A DNA stretch of 64,000 bases from an uncultured Cellulophaga sp. (lineage in GTDB: Bacteria; Bacteroidota; Bacteroidia; Flavobacteriales; Flavobacteriaceae). This document shows, piece after piece, positions 35,625 to 43,742 of the stretch. The notes below the pieces were generated by a model. It searched no databases and had not been told where the DNA came from. It worked only from the letters and a program-made list of their open reading frames with translations. The DNA is taken from positions 1-64,000 of the forward strand of contig CANLOV010000003.1 of assembly GCA_947492955.1 (NCBI GenBank). The letters are read 5' to 3'. A program made the position numbers and the translations under genes. Position 1 is the stretch's first letter. Every line of letters starts with the position of its first letter.

Positions 35625-36080
35625 TTATTTTTTTACGCGTACGGTCCACTCAAAATTAAAAGTAGACACTACAACTCCCGCTTCATTTACTCCCACGGAT
35701 TTCATCCAGAAGGTTTGCCCCTCTCCTGTTGCAATAGTTTTATCTAAAGCTTCTTGTATTAAATAGCCATCTTCACAAGTAAATGTAATTTTACCAGTAG
35801 CTTTCTTAGAAAAGTTTGCTTTGTTATTAGCTACTAGCATAGAAATTTTAGCTCCACTCTCTTTTATTTTATTTATAACCATAGCACCTGTACTAAGCTC
35901 TGCTGCCATTCCTTGTACTGCCCAAAACATAGATTTAAAAGGGTTTTGATTAAACCATCTATGCTTTACAGTAACTACTGTTTTATTATCATCAATATGT
36001 TTTACACGTACTCCAGACCACCAAGCCGATGGCAATTTAAAAAAGGTAAACGTATTAAATTTGCTTGCAGAAAGTCCCAT
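35625..36080 (-). CDS. DUF4442 hotdog-fold protein
   Basis: The 151-residue protein is a single hotdog-fold (PaaI/YiiD-like) domain of the DUF4442 family. Typical segments are PSAWWSGVRVKHIDD and NPFKSMFWAVQGMAAELSTGAM, the latter holding the central helix. Members are thought to be acyl-CoA thioesterases or acyl-binding proteins, but the catalytic residues are not certain here. It is 86 bases from the RhaT-like gene and divergent from the DUF4870 gene. The reading frame starts at the ATG at 36080. Confidence 0.82.
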   Translation of the reverse strand: MGLSASKFNTFTFFKLPSAWWSGVRVKHIDDNKTVVTVKHRWFNQNPFKSMFWAVQGMAAELSTGAMVINKIKESGAKISMLVANNKANFSKKATGKITFTCEDGYLIQEALDKTIATGEGQTFWMKSVGVNEAGVVVSTFNFEWTVRVKK

Positions 36081-36183
36081 AAAGTATTTTATTTCCTTCT
36101 AAAGTATTGAAAATATATAGTTTATGAAAATGAATTTATACAATTTTAAAATGTTAATTTTATGTTAATATTTAGTACTTTGT

Positions 36184-36216
36184 TTTGCATAGTACCTTTT
36201 TTTAAACATATATTTG
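36184..36216 (+). promoter_or_regulatory. Strong Bacteroidota-type promoter (TTTG N21 TATATTTG)
   Basis: TTTG at 36184-36187 and TATATTTG at 36209-36216 are 21 bases apart, matching the consensus TTG-N17-23-TAnnTTTG. It would drive the DUF4870-PadR-PspC-DUF2807 unit, leaving a leader of about 55 bases to the ATG at 36278. Confidence 0.65.
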
Positions 36217-36277
36217 CATAGTAAGTTATTAGGTAATATATAAGTATTAAATTAAAAACAACACAAAATCACCTATT

Positions 36278-36760
36278 ATGACAAATACATTTACCAAGCA
36301 CGAACGTAATTTATCGTCTATTATACATGCATCTACTTTTTCTAAGTTCTTTATTCCGTTTGGGAATTTTATTCTGCCATTAATTTTATGGACAGCTAAT
36401 AAAAAAGAACATGCTTTTGTAGATTATAACGGAAAACAAGCCTTAAATTTTCAGATAAGCTTGTTACTCTACGCTATGATTATAGGAATTATTAGTATTC
36501 CTTTTTTTATACACACAATTCCAAATCTATTTGATTTTAATGTTTTTAATTTTAATAGACTTAACGATTTTAATAGCATAAATATTAATTTCAATTTAGA
36601 TAGTTTCAGACATAATTCTTGGTGGTTACCAATTGGAATAACGGGTTTACTACAAGGAAGTATAACTATTATTAATATTGTATATACCATATTAGCCACT
36701 TTAAGAACCAACGAAGGGCAAGAATTTAAATATCCTATTTGTATCAATTTTATAAAGTAA
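36278..36760 (+). CDS. DUF4870 (Tic20-like) small membrane protein
   Basis: The 160-residue protein matches the DUF4870 family: an amphipathic start, the conserved KKEHAFVDYNGKQALNFQIS segment after the first helix, and three to four membrane helices in total. A long Asn/Asp/Phe-rich loop (about 85-110, FDFNVFNFNRLNDFNSINI) is unusually low in complexity. Function is unknown; members often sit near PspC/PadR genes. It begins the PadR/PspC/DUF2807 group, although about 180 bases separate it from the PadR gene. Confidence 0.82.
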   Translation: MTNTFTKHERNLSSIIHASTFSKFFIPFGNFILPLILWTANKKEHAFVDYNGKQALNFQISLLLYAMIIGIISIPFFIHTIPNLFDFNVFNFNRLNDFNSININFNLDSFRHNSWWLPIGITGLLQGSITIINIVYTILATLRTNEGQEFKYPICINFIK

Positions 36761-36834
36761 AACAGAGGAATTCATCACTCCTTATCAATTATAATTAGTC
36801 ATCATCAATCAAAAATCAATCAGGAATCTCCTAG

Positions 36835-36859
36835 CCTCTTCTCCTTACAAGAGAAGAGG
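36835..36859 (+). repeat. Perfect 9-bp hairpin in the DUF4870-PadR gap
   Basis: CCTCTTCTC at 36835-36843 pairs exactly with GAGAAGAGG at 36851-36859 around a 7-base loop. There is no T-run after it, so it is not a standard terminator. It could be an RNA structure that sets PadR-PspC expression relative to DUF4870, or an operator. Confidence 0.45.
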
Positions 36860-36943
36860 TATAAAGAGAAAACGAACAGTTAATGTATGCAAGATATATA
36901 TCGGACACGCTAAAAAGTGTTACGCATAAAAAGAAAACAAATT

Positions 36944-37273
36944 ATGAATGTAGAAAATACAAAAGCACAAATGCGTAAAGGAGTTTTGGAGTATTGTATA
37001 CTATCTATCCTTAATGGGCACGATAAGTATGCTTCTGAAATCTTAAAAACGCTAAAAGATGCCAAAATGCTTGTTGTAGAGGGTACCATATACCCGCTAC
37101 TAACAAGGTTAAAAAATGCTGGTTTACTAAACTATCGTTGGGAAGAGTCTACCTCTGGCCCACCAAGAAAATATTATACACTAACAGAAACCGGTAAACT
37201 ATTTCTTAAAGAATTAGATACTACTTGGAACGAGTTAAGAAATGCTACCAATATAGTAACCAGTAAAAATTAG
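36944..37273 (+). CDS. PadR-family transcriptional regulator
   Basis: The 109-residue protein is a PadR-type winged helix with little else: RKGVLEYCILSILNGHDKYA, then EGTIYPLLTRLKNAGLL (recognition helix) and PPRKYYTLTETGKLFLKEL (wing and tail). PadR proteins are usually repressors that respond to membrane or phenolic stress. The ATG at 36944 gives the family start; an upstream TTG at 36917 is unlikely. The PspC gene follows 62 bases later, a pairing very common in Bacteroidota, so autoregulation of this group is likely. Confidence 0.92.
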   Translation: MNVENTKAQMRKGVLEYCILSILNGHDKYASEILKTLKDAKMLVVEGTIYPLLTRLKNAGLLNYRWEESTSGPPRKYYTLTETGKLFLKELDTTWNELRNATNIVTSKN

Positions 37274-37335
37274 ATTTTAAACAACTAGCAGCTAATACTT
37301 GTAGAAACACAAGTACAATATAAAAAACAACTAAA

Positions 37336-39117
37336 ATGAACAAGACCGTAAATATAAACCTCGCAAACATCCTATTTCATATAGATGAGGATGCTTACAA
37401 CAAAATGCGTCGCTATCTAGAATCTATTACTAGATCATTTGCTAACACTCCTGGTAGTGATGAGATTATTGCCGACATAGAAGCCCGTATTGCAGAACTT
37501 TTTCATGAAAAATTAGAAAATGAAAGACAAGTAATAACTACCAAAGAAGTAGACGATGTTATAGCTATTATGGGACAACCTGAAGATTATATCGTAGACG
37601 AAGATATTTTTGAAGACGAACCCAACACTAGCAAATCTTCTTCTGCAACTAAAAGAGTTAAAAAGTTATACCGAGATATAGAACATAAATATATCGGGGG
37701 TGTTTGTGCTGGTTTAGAACACTATATTGGTATAGATTCTTTATGGATACGTTTATTACTAGTACTTCTTACTGTATTTTCTTGGGGAGGTTTTATTCTT
37801 ATTTATGGACTGCTTTGGATATTAATTCCAGAGGCTAAAACTACTTCTCAGCAATTAGACATGAGAGGTGAAACCGTAAATATTAGTAATATAGAACGTA
37901 AAGTGAAAGAGGGGTTTGATGAAGTAGCAGAAAAAGTAAAAAATGTAGACTACGAAAAGGTAGGAAACAAAGTAAAAAACGGCAGCAAAACTTTTTTTGA
38001 TACCCTAGGAGACATAATTATGTTTCTTTTTAAAGTCTTTGGTAAATTCATTGGTATACTACTTATTATTATTGGCGCTACGGTTGTTATTGCTTTGTTT
38101 ATAGGCTTATTAACTATAGGGACTTTAGACTGGGCTAATTTACCATGGGTAGATAATTTTATACTAAATTCAACAATAGCACCTACTTGGCTTGTTTCAT
38201 TAATTACATTCTTTGCTGTAGGGATTCCGTTTTTCTTTTTATTCTATTTAGGATTAAAAATATTAGTAACCAATCTAAAATCTATAGGAAATGTTGCCAA
38301 GTTTTCATTATTAGGGCTTTGGTTAATAGCTATAATAAGTTTAATTATTATTGGAGTTAAAGAAGCTGCTGCGCATGCTTATTCTGGAAGTACTACTACA
38401 GAAAATCAAATTTATATTGAAAAGCCTTCTGATACTTTAAACATTGCTTTAAACTCTACAAATATGTTTTATAATAGTGGAAATATCCATAGAGTAGATA
38501 ATATGATTGTTACTCATAATAATAAAGGCGAGCAAATATTATTATCCGATGATGTAAGGTTTCATATTAAAAAAGCAAAAGACTCCATTATTAAAATTGA
38601 AATACGAAAAGAAGCAAACGGACCTTCTTACAATGAAGCCAGAGAGAATGCTGACAAAATTGAATATAATTATAAAATAGAAGGCAATACACTACTACTT
38701 AACAACTATTTTACACTATCAGAAATAAGCAGATTTAAGGATGAAGAAATGCATATAAACATTTATGTACCAGCAAAAATGTTAGTGAATTATAATAAAG
38801 GTGATAATTCTTGTTGGAAAATGAGAGCAGATAATAACCGTGATATGAATGGGTGCGATATAGCTAAATATACATGGCTAATGAGCAAAAAAGGGAAATT
38901 AATATGTCAAGATTGCCCAGATAAAGAAATAGAAAATGATGACAATAAAATTAATATCAATAAAGAAGGTATTAATATAAAGATCAATGAAAACGGGGAA
39001 AAAGGAAAAATTATAATTGATGAAAACGGGATTGACATCGATGTAAATGACAATGGAGATTCTTTTAAAATGAAAATAAACGAAGATGGTATAAAAATAA
39101 ATGCAGATGAGAACTAA
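37336..39117 (+). CDS. PspC-domain envelope-stress membrane protein with repeat tail
   Basis: The 593-residue protein has a helical N-terminus (about 1-85), a PspC domain (about 108-168: HKYIGGVCAGLEHYIGIDSL), then three more hydrophobic segments (about 220-350). A C-terminal domain of about 230 residues follows. The last ~60 residues are Asn/Asp/Ile-rich and repeat a unit like INxxGIxIxIN several times (from about 535). PspC proteins take part in phage-shock-like responses. The PadR regulator upstream and DUF2807 protein downstream suggest a single envelope-stress unit. The tail is unusual and may form a short beta-solenoid. Confidence 0.87.
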   Translation: MNKTVNINLANILFHIDEDAYNKMRRYLESITRSFANTPGSDEIIADIEARIAELFHEKLENERQVITTKEVDDVIAIMGQPEDYIVDEDIFEDEPNTSKSSSATKRVKKLYRDIEHKYIGGVCAGLEHYIGIDSLWIRLLLVLLTVFSWGGFILIYGLLWILIPEAKTTSQQLDMRGETVNISNIERKVKEGFDEVAEKVKNVDYEKVGNKVKNGSKTFFDTLGDIIMFLFKVFGKFIGILLIIIGATVVIALFIGLLTIGTLDWANLPWVDNFILNSTIAPTWLVSLITFFAVGIPFFFLFYLGLKILVTNLKSIGNVAKFSLLGLWLIAIISLIIIGVKEAAAHAYSGSTTTENQIYIEKPSDTLNIALNSTNMFYNSGNIHRVDNMIVTHNNKGEQILLSDDVRFHIKKAKDSIIKIEIRKEANGPSYNEARENADKIEYNYKIEGNTLLLNNYFTLSEISRFKDEEMHINIYVPAKMLVNYNKGDNSCWKMRADNNRDMNGCDIAKYTWLMSKKGKLICQDCPDKEIENDDNKININKEGINIKINENGEKGKIIIDENGIDIDVNDNGDSFKMKINEDGIKINADEN

Positions 39118-39255
39118 AAAACAACTCATCATACACATACAACAGTTAAGCAATTAATATTAGCTATTAAAACACATAATTATGAATTTTACCTCAGATT
39201 AAACAATACAACACTAATCATCATCAAAACAAAAACAATCAAAAAAACAACAGTC

Positions 39256-39978
39256 ATGACAACAATCGTAAAAATTTTAATTTCAATCGTATTAGCACTA
39301 TTTGTTTCTTCTTGCGTCTTTAACGGAAACTTTAGTAATGGAAAAAAAGGCAATGGATTAGTTATAGAAGACACCAGAGAAACTCCTGAAGAATTTACCG
39401 AAGTATCTGCTGCAGAAGGCTTAGAAGTTTATATAACACAATCTAACAAAACAAGCATTTTAGTAAAAGCAGATGAAAATATTATAGACCTTATTAATAC
39501 AGACATTAAAAATGGAAAATTATATATTCACACCTCTGAAAACATAGGTTCCGCAACCAAAAAAATACATATATCATTACCAATCATTACTCAATTAAAA
39601 AGCTCTAGCGGAGCAAATCTAATAGCAGAGAATACTATTGAAGCCGATAATATAGAATTAAATGCTAGTAGTGGTGCTAATGTAAAGTTAGATGTTACAG
39701 CTAATAAGGTTTCTATTACAACAAGTAGTGGTGCCAATATTAGAGTATCGGGAAACACTTCTTATTTAGCAACAAATGCAAGTAGCGGTGCACAAATAAA
39801 AGCTAACAAATTAATTACAAAAACATGTAATGCTAAAGCAAGTAGCGGTTCTGGTATTACAGTTAATGTATTAGATATTTTAAATGCAAATGCATCTAGC
39901 GGAGGTAATATTTCTTATACAGGACAGCCACAAGTAGAGAAAACAAAATCTGTTTCAGGAAGTATTACTAAAGGCTAA
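39256..39978 (+). CDS. DUF2807 (head GIN domain) lipoprotein
   Basis: The 240-residue precursor has a lipobox (FVSSC) at about residue 19. The remainder is a DUF2807 domain: a right-handed beta-helix with repeated SSGA motifs (SSGANLIAE, SSGANVKLD, SSGANIRVS, SSGAQIKAN). DUF2807 proteins are putative adhesins or auto-transporter-like surface proteins, and often follow PadR/PspC genes. The gap to the PspC gene is about 140 bases, so a separate promoter is possible though none is obvious. A strong bidirectional terminator follows at 40000-40029. Confidence 0.87.
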   Translation: MTTIVKILISIVLALFVSSCVFNGNFSNGKKGNGLVIEDTRETPEEFTEVSAAEGLEVYITQSNKTSILVKADENIIDLINTDIKNGKLYIHTSENIGSATKKIHISLPIITQLKSSSGANLIAENTIEADNIELNASSGANVKLDVTANKVSITTSSGANIRVSGNTSYLATNASSGAQIKANKLITKTCNAKASSGSGITVNVLDILNANASSGGNISYTGQPQVEKTKSVSGSITKG

Positions 39979-39999
39979 TAACATTCCATATAAAAAGAA

Positions 40000-40029
40000 A
40001 AGGCTTCCAAAATTTGGAAGCCTTTTTTT
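40000..40029. terminator. Bidirectional Rho-independent terminator
   Basis: A perfect 12-base stem (AAGGCTTCCAAA at 40000-40011 with its complement at 40013-40024) has a one-base centre and T- and A-runs on both sides. It sits between the convergent DUF2807 gene and the OmpA gene and can end transcripts from both. Confidence 0.85.
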
Positions 40030-40047
40030 ATACTTTAAATATGCAGA

Positions 40048-41145
40048 TTAGTTAATTAATCTAAATTCAGTTCTTCTGTTAACAGCGTGCTCTCTTTCTG
40101 TACAAGAAACTCCATCTTTACATCTGTTCTTTAATTTAGCTTCTCCGTAACCATTAGCTACTAATAAACTAGAGTTAATTCCTTTTGTTTTTAAGTACTC
40201 TGCTACTGCTTGTGCTCTTCTTTCAGATAATGCTTGGTTTGCAGATGCGCTACCTCTAGAATCTGTATGAGAAGCTAATTCTACCTTAACTCCTGGGTTT
40301 TGTTGTAATACAGGCATTAAACGAGTATCTATTAAATTCTTTGCTGCCGTTGTTAATGTTGCACTGTTTACATTCCAGCTTATTGGTAAAGCTTGGTATT
40401 CTACTAAAGAACACTCAACCTCTTTCCAAGTTGTTAATCCACCTTTTTCTTTTAATACCTCTCTAGAGATAGTTTTTGTAACTGCTGGGATTGTTTCTTC
40501 TATAGTGTAAGCATCTTTATCTAATACTGTTTTAGTAATATCTTTATACTTTGCAGGGATTACTTCCTCTACAACCTTAGCAGGAGATAATAATACAGTT
40601 TTAGTATAAGTAGCATTTCTAGATCCTATTGGTGTTTTAGAAAAACTAGCATCTTTTGCTAATACCTGTGTTTTTACCGTTGTGAACTCAGCTGGGTATC
40701 CTTTGTAACACCAGTATCTACAATCATCTGGATTTCCAGAAGCACAATCTGGAGCAGGTGCTCCTAATTCCCACTGCGCGTATGCTGGCTTAATTTCTAA
40801 TGTCTCTGAACTAGGAGAAAAAGATGCAGGAGAAGTGCTAATTGTATTCCCTCCTTCTTTAGATACATAAGTAACAGTTTCTGTTCCCCATTTCTCTGGA
40901 ACAACTGTTAATCTTTTTCCTTCTGCTTTTACTAAAACATTTTCTGTAACCGTTTTAAATGTTGCAGGAACTGTTTTTAAGGTTTTATATGCAGGTTTAA
41001 CAACAATAGATACTGTTTCGTTTACATATACATCTGGCGTAGTACAACGTACATAACATTTTCCAGGTTGTGGGTTTGATGGCAAATCTTGTGCCATTGT
41101 AATTGATGCAGTCATTACTGCAAAAAAGAATAAAACTTTTTTCAT
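40048..41145 (-). CDS. OmpA-family protein with repeated Pro-Ala-x-Lys modules
   Basis: The 365-residue precursor has a signal peptide (FFFAVMTASITMAQ), an N-terminal region of about 230 residues, and a C-terminal OmpA domain with SHTDSRGSASANQALSERRAQ and NRRTEFRLIN. The N-terminal region repeats a module of about 30 residues with the core PAxYK..TKTVL.K (for example VIPAKYKDITKTVLDKDA and TVPATFKTVTENVLVK). It also has several Cys (CYVRCTTPD, CASGNPDDCRYWC) that could form disulfides. It should anchor to peptidoglycan; the repeat region is probably surface- or periplasm-exposed. A good promoter is at 41190-41220. Confidence 0.87.
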   Translation of the reverse strand: MKKVLFFFAVMTASITMAQDLPSNPQPGKCYVRCTTPDVYVNETVSIVVKPAYKTLKTVPATFKTVTENVLVKAEGKRLTVVPEKWGTETVTYVSKEGGNTISTSPASFSPSSETLEIKPAYAQWELGAPAPDCASGNPDDCRYWCYKGYPAEFTTVKTQVLAKDASFSKTPIGSRNATYTKTVLLSPAKVVEEVIPAKYKDITKTVLDKDAYTIEETIPAVTKTISREVLKEKGGLTTWKEVECSLVEYQALPISWNVNSATLTTAAKNLIDTRLMPVLQQNPGVKVELASHTDSRGSASANQALSERRAQAVAEYLKTKGINSSLLVANGYGEAKLKNRCKDGVSCTEREHAVNRRTEFRLIN

Positions 41146-41189
41146 GTTAATGGATTAGTGTTAAATTATGTTAAATTTTTATAGTACCA

Positions 41190-41220
41190 CAAATATACTT
41201 TAACAAAAGTAAACCCCAAA
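41190..41220 (-). promoter_or_regulatory. Strong promoter for the repeat OmpA gene (TTTG N19 TATATTTG)
   Basis: On the minus strand TTTG (41217-41220) is followed after 19 bases by TATATTTG (41190-41197), matching both Bacteroidota promoter boxes at the normal spacing, 44 bases before the ATG at 41145. Confidence 0.7.
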
Positions 41221-41274
41221 ATGATCTACAAAAAACATTTCTTTTTTGCTAATAATTCATTTTTCCTCCCCTAA

Positions 41275-41296
41275 ATACAAAAAGTATTTTTTGTAT
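41275..41296 (+). repeat. Inverted repeat in front of the YegP-like gene
   Basis: ATACAAAAA (41275-41283) and its complement TTTTTGTAT (41288-41296) flank a 4-base loop, about 30 bases before the YegP-like start. It could be an operator or a weak hairpin. A/T-richness makes chance plausible. Confidence 0.3.
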
Positions 41297-41325
41297 CTTT
41301 ATTATTATCATGATTCTTAACGCCT

Positions 41326-41643
41326 ATGATAGAAATAAAAAAACAAAAAGGAAGTATGTATCTTTTTAATTTAAAAACTAAGAATGGACATGTTTTATTA
41401 AAAAGTATGCTATTTAATAGCAAAACAGAACTTAAAAAAACGATTAAAAACTTATCTCCTTTAATAGAAAAACAATCAGTTTTTGAAAGAAGAACTAATA
41501 ATGAAGGTAAATTTCTTTTTAATTTAAAAAACAAAGAAGGTATTATTATTGGTAGCAGTAAACTTTATAGTTCTGAAGCTGGTATGGAAAACGGAATTAA
41601 AAATTTAAAAAACAACATCTCTACAATAAGTAATATTGAATAA
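41326..41643 (+). CDS. YegP-like DUF1508 protein with two repeats
   Basis: The 105-residue protein consists of two tandem DUF1508 repeats, about residues 8-50 (MYLFNLKTKNGHVLLKSMLF) and 58-100 (KFLFNLKNKEGIIIGSSKLY). The typical NG/KEG turn and S.LY element are present in each. YegP-like proteins are small and soluble, of unclear role, and are sometimes linked to stress. The gene stands alone, followed after 85 bases by prfB. No signal peptide is seen. Confidence 0.82.
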   Translation: MIEIKKQKGSMYLFNLKTKNGHVLLKSMLFNSKTELKKTIKNLSPLIEKQSVFERRTNNEGKFLFNLKNKEGIIIGSSKLYSSEAGMENGIKNLKNNISTISNIE

Positions 41644-41702
41644 TAATTTATTTACTACCTAGTATTTCTTAAAATACTTCTTCTTATATATACTTAAAAT
41701 TC

Positions 41703-41710
41703 TATTTTTG
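41703..41710 (+). promoter_or_regulatory. Putative -7 promoter box TATTTTTG for prfB
   Basis: TATTTTTG matches TAnnTTTG, 18 bases before the prfB ATG. A 7-base inverted repeat (ATTCTAT ... ATAGAAT) surrounds it. No TTG is seen at the -33 distance. Confidence 0.4.
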
Positions 41711-41728
41711 TTAGAAATATAGAATACT

Positions 41729-42830
41729 ATGATAATTACTACAGACCAACACAAAGGTCTTATAGATCGCCTTGGTGCGTTAAGGAGGTATCTTTGACAT
41801 TGATGCCAAACTTATAGAAATAGAGAACGAACAAGAAAAAACATTAGCTCCAGATTTTTGGGATAACGCACAAGAAGCGCAATCGCATATGAAATTTATC
41901 CAATCTATGAAGGTTTGGGTAGACGATTATAATGCTTCTGAAACTCTAATTAATGATTTAGAGGTTTTAATAGAATTTTTTAAAGAAGGAGACGTTTCCG
42001 AAGAAGAAGTAGAAACGCACTATACAAAAACACTAGAAGTTCTAGAAAATTTAGAATTTAAAAACATGCTCTCCGATGAAGGAGACAACCTTACGGCTAT
42101 ATTACAAATTACAGCAGGTGCTGGTGGTACAGAAAGTTGCGACTGGGCTGCTATGTTAATGCGTATGTATTTAATGTGGAGCGAAAAAAATGGCTACAAA
42201 GTAAAAGAACTAAATTACCAAGAAGGAGATGTTGCTGGTATTAAAACTGTTACTATACAAATTGAAGGTGATTTTTCTTTTGGTTGGTTAAAAGGAGAAA
42301 ATGGTGTACACAGACTAGTACGTATATCTCCTTTTGATAGTAATGCTAAAAGGCATACTTCTTTTGCTTCTGTTTATGTTTACCCCTTAGCAGATGAAAG
42401 TATAGAGATTGATATTAATCCTGCTGATATAGAAATTACAACAGCCAGATCTAGTGGTGCTGGCGGACAGAATGTAAATAAAGTAGAAACTAAAGTACAA
42501 TTAGTACATAAACCATCTGGCATACATATTTCATGTTCAGACTCTAGATCTCAACACGAAAATAGAGCTACAGCAATGAAAATGTTAAAATCGCAATTGT
42601 ACGAAATAGAGTTGCGTAAAAAACAAGAAGCTCGTAATGAAATAGAAGCCTCTAAAATGAAAATAGAATGGGGTTCTCAAATACGTAACTATGTTATGCA
42701 TCCATACAAATTAGTAAAAGATGTACGTACAGGCGAAGAAACTGGTAATGTAGATGCTGTAATGGACGGTAATATTAATAAGTTCCTTAAAGCTTATTTA
42801 ATGGCTATAGGACAAAAAAACGAAGATTAA
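41729..42830 (+). CDS. prfB: Peptide chain release factor 2, programmed +1 frameshift
   Basis: The gene starts with ATG at 41729. Codon 23 is an in-frame TGA at 41795-41797, and the rest of RF2 continues in the +1 frame from 41796, giving about 366 residues. The site is the classic one: AGGAGG (41783-41788), TAT, then CTT TGA C. Low RF2 lets ribosomes slip and finish the protein, so RF2 controls its own level. The downstream part shows the stop-recognition motif SPF ([13 protein letters not shown]) and the GGQ catalytic loop ([11 protein letters not shown]). RF2 ends translation at UGA and UAA. Upstream is a -7 promoter box; arsC follows after 3 bases and is probably co-transcribed. Confidence 0.96.
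41783..41798 (+). promoter_or_regulatory. RF2 programmed frameshift signal
   Basis: The 16 bases AGGAGG TAT CTT TGA C contain an internal Shine-Dalgarno-like hexamer, the slippery CTT and the TGA stop with a following C, at the same spacing as in enterobacterial prfB. Confidence 0.93.
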
Positions 42831-42833
42831 AAA

Positions 42834-43181
42834 ATGATTAAAATATACCATAATCCAAGATGTGGAAAATCTAGAGACGGACTTAAAATTGTGGAAGCAT
42901 CTGGTCTAGATTTTGAAATAATAAAATATCTAGAAAACATACCTACGAAACAAGAACTAAAAGATATTATTAGCTATTTAAATATTTCTCCTGAAAGTTT
43001 AGTTCGTAAAAACGAAAAAATTTGGAAAGAAAAATTTAAAGACACTACAATGACAGATAATGAAATTGTAGAAGCTATGGTTACTTACCCTAAATTAATA
43101 GAAAGACCCATTGTAATAAAAGATAAAAAAGGAGTTATTGGTAGGCCTCCAGAAAATATTAATGAATTTTTGGCATCATAA
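42834..43181 (+). CDS. arsC: ArsC-family (Grx-type) arsenate reductase or Spx-like protein
   Basis: The 115-residue protein has the thioredoxin-like ArsC fold with the active-site motif HNPRCGKSRDGL (Cys at about 10) near the N-terminus, then an RKNEKIW segment and a late RPIVIKDKKGVIGRP segment. This matches glutaredoxin-linked ArsC; an Spx/YffB-like role is possible. It starts 3 bases after prfB. No arsenite pump or ArsR regulator is next to it. In a bacillithiol-using organism the physiological reductant may differ from glutathione. Confidence 0.85.
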   Translation: MIKIYHNPRCGKSRDGLKIVEASGLDFEIIKYLENIPTKQELKDIISYLNISPESLVRKNEKIWKEKFKDTTMTDNEIVEAMVTYPKLIERPIVIKDKKGVIGRPPENINEFLAS

Positions 43182-43254
43182 ATGTATTAACATACATTTA
43201 ACGAATTAGAATTAAACTATTGTATTATAAGATAGTCTAACTAAAATATAAATC

Positions 43255-43740
43255 ATGAAAAACAATAAAAAATTACTTTTAGGATTATTGTTCATTATTT
43301 TAAGTGCAGGAAGTATACAAGCTCAATATGGGTACGGTAACGGTTATGGTCGTGGTGGCTACGGAAGAAACAGAAGTGCAGTTCCGCAAGTACAAGAAAC
43401 ACCAGAAAAAGTAGTTCCTCCTACAGCCGAAGAAATTGTAGAAAAAGAGATGCCGGCTATAAAAGAAGCTTTAGATTTAAATCCTTTTGAAGAAGCAGTA
43501 GTAAGTAGTATCCTTACAAAATCTATTCAAAAGCGTATAGAACTTGGTATTTTGCAACTTTCGCCAGAAAAAACGAAAGAAGCATATCAAAAAATATATG
43601 AAACGCAAAAAGAAGAATTACAAGCTGGTTTACCAAAAGAAAAATATGATGCCTTTGTAAAACTCCAAGAAGACGGGTTAAAAAAAGCAAAGAAAAATAA
43701 GAAGAAGGAAAAAAAGAAAAAATCTAAAGACAAAAAATAA
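43255..43740 (+). CDS. Secreted helical protein with Gly/Tyr-rich N-terminus and Lys-rich tail
   Basis: The 161-residue precursor has a signal peptide (LLLGLLFIILSAGSIQAQ) and a short Gly/Tyr/Arg-rich stretch (YGYGNGYGRGGYGRNR). A helical middle (about 60-140, resembling Spy/CpxP-type chaperones or LTxxQ proteins) follows, and it ends with a Lys-rich tail of about 25 residues. It ends 2 bases before the next gene's start, so the two are translationally coupled. Function is unknown. A periplasmic role linked to the following outer-membrane barrel is a reasonable inference. Confidence 0.75.
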   Translation: MKNNKKLLLGLLFIILSAGSIQAQYGYGNGYGRGGYGRNRSAVPQVQETPEKVVPPTAEEIVEKEMPAIKEALDLNPFEEAVVSSILTKSIQKRIELGILQLSPEKTKEAYQKIYETQKEELQAGLPKEKYDAFVKLQEDGLKKAKKNKKKEKKKKSKDKK

Positions 43741-43742
43741 CT

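Noticed and set aside
36835-36859. Rho-independent terminator
   Set aside because: The perfect stem is not followed by a T-run on either strand.
41889-42830. prfB as a shorter gene starting at the internal ATG 41889
   Set aside because: The RF2 N-terminal sequence is intact upstream in another frame, joined by the classic frameshift site, so the short form is incomplete.
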